A DNA stretch of 64,000 bases from Streptomyces sp. NBC_00341 (lineage in GTDB: Bacteria > Actinomycetota > Actinomycetes > Streptomycetales > Streptomycetaceae). This document shows positions 59,854 to 64,000 of this stretch, piece after piece (position 1 is the stretch's first letter; each line of letters starts with the position of its first letter). The notes below the pieces were generated by a model. The model was not told the DNA's origin. It did no database searches and saw only the letters and a list, made by a program, of their open reading frames with translations. The translations under genes were made by a program, and so were the position numbers. The DNA lies in the NCBI RefSeq assembly GCF_041435055.1, contig NZ_CP108002.1, positions 2,480,001-2,544,000 on the forward strand. Reading direction: 5' to 3'.

Positions 59854-59941
59854 GTTGACAAACCATTTCACAAGTCGGTAACTGTCACGTAGCTCACAGG
59901 TAAGCTGAGCTGGACAAAGCAGGGGAAAGAGGACCAGCTCA

Positions 59942-60730
59942 GTGACCGACGGGCAACAAACCGCCGAGCATCCGACCGGGCTGCGCGAGCGCAAGAAGCG
60001 CCGCACCCGGGACGCACTGCTCCATGCCGCCCTCGATCTTTTCACCACCCAGGGGTACGAGGAGACCACCGTCGACGAGATCGTCGACGCGGTGGAGGTC
60101 TCCCAGCGCACCTTCTTCCGCTACTTCGCCGGCAAGGAGTCGGCCGCCTTCGCCGTCCAGGAGATGGTGGAGTCGCGCTTCATCGCGGAACTGAGCCAAC
60201 GGCCCGCGCCGGAAGCCCCCTTCGAGGCGATGCGCCGCGCGGTCCTGTGCGCCTGGGACAGTATCGGGGAAGCCATCGAGGCCCTCGTCCCGGTCGAACT
60301 CCACATGCGTACGTACCAGATGATCGAATCGACACCCTCGTTGCTCGCCGCCCACCTGCGGCGCAACAGTGAGCTGGAGAACCAGATAGCCCTGCTGATC
60401 GCGCAGCGCGAGGGCCTGGACGTGGAGCGGGACCCGCGCCCGCGCGTCGCCGTCGCCGCGTTCTGCGGGGTGATGCGGGTGACCGGCCAGCTGTGGGGGC
60501 ACGGCCGGGAGACCAGCATGGACTCGCTGCGGACGCTGACCGAGGTGTATCTCGACCAGTTGGGGCCGGCCCTGGCCGAGGACTGGCGCACGCCCGCCAA
60601 GGGCCGTGTGCCGCATGTCTCGGACCCGGCGTATGGCCAAGGTCACAACACGCGGACCACGCAGAGCGGATGCGACACCTGCGGGGTGCCGAGCTCGGCG
60701 GAGCGTACGGGTGGCCCGTACGGAGCGTGA
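59942..60730 (+). CDS. TetR-family regulator of DHA2 exporter
   Basis: The product has 262 residues. Residues about 15-65 are the TetR helix-turn-helix (LRERKKRRTRDALLHAALDL FTTQGYEETTVDEIVDAVEV SQRTFFRYFAGKE), with SQRTFFRYF as recognition helix. The C-terminal domain (about 75-235) binds an unknown ligand. A Cys-containing low-complexity tail (HNTRTTQSGCDTCGVPSSAE) is unusual. GTG 59942 sits after GAGGACCAGCTCA. It is divergent from the exporter gene, which it probably represses through the palindrome at 59839. Confidence 0.9.
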   Translation: MTDGQQTAEHPTGLRERKKRRTRDALLHAALDLFTTQGYEETTVDEIVDAVEVSQRTFFRYFAGKESAAFAVQEMVESRFIAELSQRPAPEAPFEAMRRAVLCAWDSIGEAIEALVPVELHMRTYQMIESTPSLLAAHLRRNSELENQIALLIAQREGLDVERDPRPRVAVAAFCGVMRVTGQLWGHGRETSMDSLRTLTEVYLDQLGPALAEDWRTPAKGRVPHVSDPAYGQGHNTRTTQSGCDTCGVPSSAERTGGPYGA

Positions 60731-60817
60731 GGGAAGAGGCGTTCCATTCCCGACAGTCGGGTGATGTGTGTCACCCGCTTAACGGCGTGCGGCGCGCGTC
60801 TCCTAATGTGGGCCGCA

Positions 60818-62029
60818 GTGACTTCCTTCGATTCCTCCCCGACGCTCACCGCATGGCGCACTCTGCTCGCCATCGCGGTTGTGTTCGTGATGCTGGCGAC
60901 CACGGGCTGGACCGCCGTGCGTCATCAACGCTCCGACGAGCCACGCACTGTCGCACTCGCCTCCTGGGCCAAGGGATCGATAGGGGGCCGCGCGCTTCCC
61001 CCCGCCGACGCCCAGCCGCACAGACTGGCACACTTCTTCGCCACGCTCACGGCCGCGCAGCGCGTCCGGCTGGCGGACAAGTACCCGCTGGTGGTGGGGA
61101 ATCTGAACGGCGCGCCGATCACCCTGCGCTACCGGGCCAACCGGCTCGCGCTCGTCCAGGCGGGCACGGTCGAAGAGCAGCGCGCACACGACAGCCGGCT
61201 CTCCCCCGAGGGCCGCGCCGAGGCGGTCCGCCGGCTGGACCGCTTCCGCTCGATGCTCGGCCGGGACCGGCACTTCCTGGCGTTCGACCCGTCGGGCCGG
61301 GGCCACGCCGCCGAGGTCTTCGGTGATCTCGACCGGGCCGAACGGGTCTCGGTGGTCGTACCGGGCGTCGACACCAACCTGCTGACGCTGGAGCGGACCG
61401 GGACCAAGACCAACGCCGCGCCCGTCGGCATGGCCAAGTCCCTGTACGCCGCGGAGCAGACCGCGGGCCCCGGCGTACGCACCGCCGTGATCGCCTGGGC
61501 CGACTACACCGCGCCCGCGGGCATCGGCATGGACGCCGCCCTCGGGAACCTCGCCCAGCGCGGGGCCGTCCGGCTCGACGCGCTCGTCGGCGCACTCCCG
61601 GGCCAGGCACCCGTCTCGCTGTTCTGCCACAGCTACGGCTCGGTCCTGTGCGGCGTGGCGGCGAGCGGACTGCCCGCCCGGGTCACCGACATCGCGGTCG
61701 CGGGCAGTCCGGGCATGCGCGCCGACAACGCCGGCGCGCTGCACACCCGGGCCAACGTGTGGGCGATGCGGGACCACGACGACTGGATCGCGGATGTACC
61801 GAACCTCGAGGTCGCCGGTCTCGGCCACGGGGCGGATCCGGTCGATCCGGCCTTCGGCGCCCGGATCGCGGCGGCGGGCGACGCGATCGGCCACAGCGGC
61901 TATTTCGAGCCGGGAACCGAGAGCCTCGGCAACTTCGCCGCGATCGGTGTCGGCACCTACGGTTCGGTGACCTGTGCGCAGGCCGACACCGCTTGCCACG
62001 AACGAATTTCCGGCAACGAGACGGTCTGA
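60818..62029 (+). CDS. DUF1023-type alpha/beta hydrolase
   Basis: The product has 403 residues. One N-terminal hydrophobic segment (LLAIAVVFVMLATTGWTAV) may anchor it. The hydrolase part carries VVVPGVDTNLLTLERTGTKT, the family-specific region, and LFCHSYGSVLCGVAAS with G/C-H-S-Y-G nucleophile Ser; an Asp and His follow (DHDDWIADVP, AIGHSGYFEPG). DUF1023 members are common secreted or membrane-bound actinobacterial hydrolases with unknown substrates. GTG 60818 is used; ATG 60806 is another possibility. It lies 87 nt after the TetR stop. Confidence 0.82.
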   Translation: MTSFDSSPTLTAWRTLLAIAVVFVMLATTGWTAVRHQRSDEPRTVALASWAKGSIGGRALPPADAQPHRLAHFFATLTAAQRVRLADKYPLVVGNLNGAPITLRYRANRLALVQAGTVEEQRAHDSRLSPEGRAEAVRRLDRFRSMLGRDRHFLAFDPSGRGHAAEVFGDLDRAERVSVVVPGVDTNLLTLERTGTKTNAAPVGMAKSLYAAEQTAGPGVRTAVIAWADYTAPAGIGMDAALGNLAQRGAVRLDALVGALPGQAPVSLFCHSYGSVLCGVAASGLPARVTDIAVAGSPGMRADNAGALHTRANVWAMRDHDDWIADVPNLEVAGLGHGADPVDPAFGARIAAAGDAIGHSGYFEPGTESLGNFAAIGVGTYGSVTCAQADTACHERISGNETV

Positions 62030-62113
62030 CGCGCGTAGAGAGCCGCGTCGGTCGCGGATTGCCGTCGACTCGAAGGGGGGACGTCCGGGCAAGTGCCGCA
62101 TACGATGAGGCAC

Positions 62114-63067
62114 ATGGGTGATGTGCTGGCCGGAATTCAAGCCACCTGGGAGTTCGACACCGACTCCGTGCTCATCCGCTTCGAACGGGGTATCCGCACG
62201 CCGAGGCTCTTCCAGAGCCTCCGTGAGCGCCGCGTCCCGCACGCGGCGCTTTCGTCGGTGACGCTGACTCCGGGCAAGCGGGGCACGGTGGTGCTGCGTG
62301 CCGTCCCGAGACCCGGCGCCGACCCGCTGCTGGAGGCCGCGGCCGGGCAGCTCAAGGACGGCTGCGACCCGTACCGCCTGGTGCTTCCGGCCGAGCGCGA
62401 GACGCTCGCCGAGTACTACGCGGACGAGCTGCGGGCCCGGCTGGGCCCCGACGCGGGTGAACCCGCCGAGCGCTTCCTGGTCGCGGCGCCCGAGGCGCCG
62501 ATGCGCTTCAAGGCGTACGACGGCCGGGCCAGCTTCGACGGGGACCGGATCTCCTTCCGCTGGTTCTGGACGGGCGCCTCCTCCGAGAAGTGGAAGGCGG
62601 GCGACCAGACGTTCCCGGTCACCGAGCTGAGCGGCGTCGAGTGGCGCTCCCCCGAGGCCTTCGAGGGCTATCTGCGGCTGGTGCCGAGAGGGCTCGAAGG
62701 CACGGGCCCGGCCACAACAGAGGCCGGCGGCGGTCCCGGCCCCGCGCTGTGCACGGGCACCGACCGGAGCGCGCAGTCCGTGGCCGCACGGCCCACCCGG
62801 GCCGACGAGGACCCCGCCGCGGTGATCTTCGGCCTCGGCTACGGCCCGGTGCACGAGTCGCTGCCGTTCGCCGCGGCCGTGCTGGAATCCGTCCGCAGGA
62901 AGCAGTCCGCGCCCGCCGCCGCGACAACGGCCCTGGCATCCGCCGGGCGGCGCGACCCTGCGGACATCGCGGAGCGGATCCACCACCTCGGCGAACTGCA
63001 CCGGGCGGGACTGGTGACGGACGACGAGTTCAGCGCGAAGAAGGCCCAGCTGCTCGCCGAGCTGTAG
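62114..63067 (+). CDS. DUF4429-type protein with C-terminal SHOCT domain
   Basis: The product has 317 residues. MGDVLAGIQATWEFDTDSVL IRFERGIRTP...LFQSLRERRVPHAALSSVTL is the DUF4429 repeat, and FKAYDGRASFDGDRISFRWF WTGASSEKWKAGDQTFPVTE a second copy. The C-terminal residues (about 285-317: DIAERIHHLGELHRAGLVTD DEFSAKKAQLLAEL) form a SHOCT helical hairpin, used in oligomerisation. Function is unknown. ATG 62114 begins the family pattern. The stop TAG sits in the first half of a 43-bp tandem duplication, whose second half has TGG in place of the stop. Confidence 0.87.
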   Translation: MGDVLAGIQATWEFDTDSVLIRFERGIRTPRLFQSLRERRVPHAALSSVTLTPGKRGTVVLRAVPRPGADPLLEAAAGQLKDGCDPYRLVLPAERETLAEYYADELRARLGPDAGEPAERFLVAAPEAPMRFKAYDGRASFDGDRISFRWFWTGASSEKWKAGDQTFPVTELSGVEWRSPEAFEGYLRLVPRGLEGTGPATTEAGGGPGPALCTGTDRSAQSVAARPTRADEDPAAVIFGLGYGPVHESLPFAAAVLESVRRKQSAPAAATTALASAGRRDPADIAERIHHLGELHRAGLVTDDEFSAKKAQLLAEL

Positions 63068-63132
63068 CGGCGGCCTGCCCCGTACGAGACAGCTGCTCGC
63101 CGAGCTGTGGCGGCGGCCTGTCCCGTACGAGC
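63047..63132. repeat. 43-bp tandem duplication over the DUF4429 stop codon
   Basis: Units at 63047-63089 and 63090-63132 begin CAGCTGCTCGCCGAGCTGT and differ at three or four positions. In the first the codon after CTG is TAG (gene stop); in the second it reads TGG. It is a recent duplication. Confidence 0.9.
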
Positions 63133-63230
63133 CCGGGGCGGGTCATACCCGGGTACGGGGCAGGCGCCCGCGGAACCAGCACTCCGGTATGACGCCGACC
63201 GGTGGGCGCGCTGCCTACGCTGAGCAGCCC

Positions 63231-64000
63231 ATGCCCACTTCATCCCCGCCCCCGCCCCCCGCGTCCCCGCCGACGGACGGTCTGCTGAGCGCCGCCCGCC
63301 GCCATCTGGGCCCGATGGCGTACGGGCTGTCCCATCCCTCGCATCCGCCGACCCCGCTGCTGGCCGACGCCCCGAAGCGCTGGCAGCGGGTCACGCCGTA
63401 CATCGTCGTCGTCGCCCTCACGGCGCTCTTCGTGCCGGTCACGATCGCGGTCCTGACCGACCAGTACGCCATGGGCGGCGGGGTGGCGGGCGCCCTCGCC
63501 GTCGCCCAGGCCGCGCCGCTGCTGATGCTGGCGCACCGGCCGCTGCAGGCCTGGTGGATCATCTTCCCGGCCGACATCCTGGGCGCGGTCCTGGCGCTCA
63601 CGCGACCGCCCGAGACGTACGACATCTGGCCGTGGACACCGCCCGCCCTGATCGGCTACCTCTTCCTGCTGCTCGCACTCGCCCTGCGGGAGACCCGGCG
63701 CACCCTGGTCGCCGTCTGGCTGGCGACGGGCGCGGCGAGTCTGGCCCTGTACCGGATCTCGCCCGAGCGCAGCAACGGCAGCACGCTACTGCTGGTGATC
63801 CTCGGCGCCGTGGTGCTGGTGATCGGCGCGGCCGTACGGGAACGCGGCGTCGCACAGCGCCGGCTGGCCGAGCAGGAGACCATCAGCGAGGCCGAGCGGG
63901 CGCGGCGCACGCTGCTGGAGGAACGCACCAGGATCGCCCGTGAACTGCACGACGTGGTCGCGCACCACATGTCCGTGATCACGGTCCAGGCGGACTCCGC
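63231..64000 (+). CDS. Two-component sensor histidine kinase (HisKA_3), 3' end outside window
   Basis: ATG 63231 starts a frame with no stop before the window ends (about 257 codons). After a Pro/Ser-rich head, four or five hydrophobic segments (RVTPYIVVVALTALFVPVTI, GGVAGALAVAQAAPLLMLA, LIGYLFLLLALAL, LVAVWLATGAASLAL, TLLLVILGAVVLVIGAAV) form the sensor. A coiled linker (AEQETISEAERARR) leads to RTRIARELHDVVAHHMSVIT, the H-box of HisKA_3 kinases, whose His is phosphorylated. The ATPase domain and the response regulator lie outside. The signal sensed is unknown. Confidence 0.9.
   Translation, partial: MPTSSPPPPPASPPTDGLLSAARRHLGPMAYGLSHPSHPPTPLLADAPKRWQRVTPYIVVVALTALFVPVTIAVLTDQYAMGGGVAGALAVAQAAPLLMLAHRPLQAWWIIFPADILGAVLALTRPPETYDIWPWTPPALIGYLFLLLALALRETRRTLVAVWLATGAASLALYRISPERSNGSTLLLVILGAVVLVIGAAVRERGVAQRRLAEQETISEAERARRTLLEERTRIARELHDVVAHHMSVITVQADS

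Noticed and set aside
58200..59858. Plus-strand open frame of 552 codons rich in Asp, Gly, Glu and His
   Set aside because: Exact antisense of the DHA2 exporter; typical complement of a hydrophobic protein.
60803..63001. Minus-strand open frame of 732 codons
   Set aside because: Shadow of the DUF1023 and DUF4429 genes; both sense products have recognisable domains and start sites.

Overview
The window is chromosomal DNA of a Streptomyces or very close relative. GC content is very high, many genes start with GTG, and the families present are typical of the genus (SpoIIE-type phosphatase, DUF3052 next to single-chain aceE, ter/DUF475 genes, DUF4429, an actinomycete integrative and conjugative element). 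A PhoD-like phosphatase is cut by the left edge and a sensor kinase by the right edge.

Layout. 1-7.6 kb holds small housekeeping and accessory genes (PhoD, DoxX, DedA, DUF2277, PPOX, GNAT, HxlR with a divergent DHFR-like reductase, an MFS exporter, a cupin). 7.8-11.7 kb is a surface-glycan pair (UDP-GlcNAc 2-epimerase and a processive GT2) followed by a SpoIIE phosphatase. 11.7-14.25 kb looks like an undescribed RiPP locus: a 27-codon precursor ending in AWVLHVI, a P450 with an altered haem loop, and a JmjC-type oxygenase, behind three direct repeats on an exact 11-bp period. 14.3-17.7 kb is a graveyard: a phhB fragment, IS5 and IS3 remnants, a frameshifted hydrolase, small membrane genes and the 3' stub of an integrase.

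17.7-39.2 kb is an integrated element of about 21.4 kb, bounded by a 46-bp perfect direct repeat that is the 3' end of tRNA-Val(UAC). Its right half is the AICE backbone: GntR/KorSA-like repressor with repeated operators, SCO3933-like protein, TraSA-like FtsK/SpoIIIE translocase, Spd-type small membrane proteins, RepSA-like HUH initiator, excisionase and tyrosine integrase. Its left half is accessory: two more GntR/UTRA regulators with an overlapping small-gene operon, then a lower-GC defence block with a putative HEPN-STAND NTPase and a Gabija-like pair (OLD nuclease GajA and UvrD-like GajB). An orphan Im9-like immunity gene and a Nudix gene follow. The integrase stub just outside the left attachment site implies an earlier element in the same tRNA.

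39.4-64 kb is core chromosome: a DUF4097 lipoprotein, a coiled-coil membrane protein, DUF4383, FmdB and an O-methyltransferase. Next comes a Ter-type stress region (HAD, PRTase/StiP/PELOTA fusion, HpcH-like lyase, TerD, TerA-like, DUF475/TerC-like, two TerD), then peroxiredoxin, DUF3052, aceE, an I36 inhibitor, a DHA2 exporter with divergent TetR regulator, a DUF1023 hydrolase, DUF4429 and the partial kinase.

All function calls are by motif and family recognition from reading alone; no searches were run.
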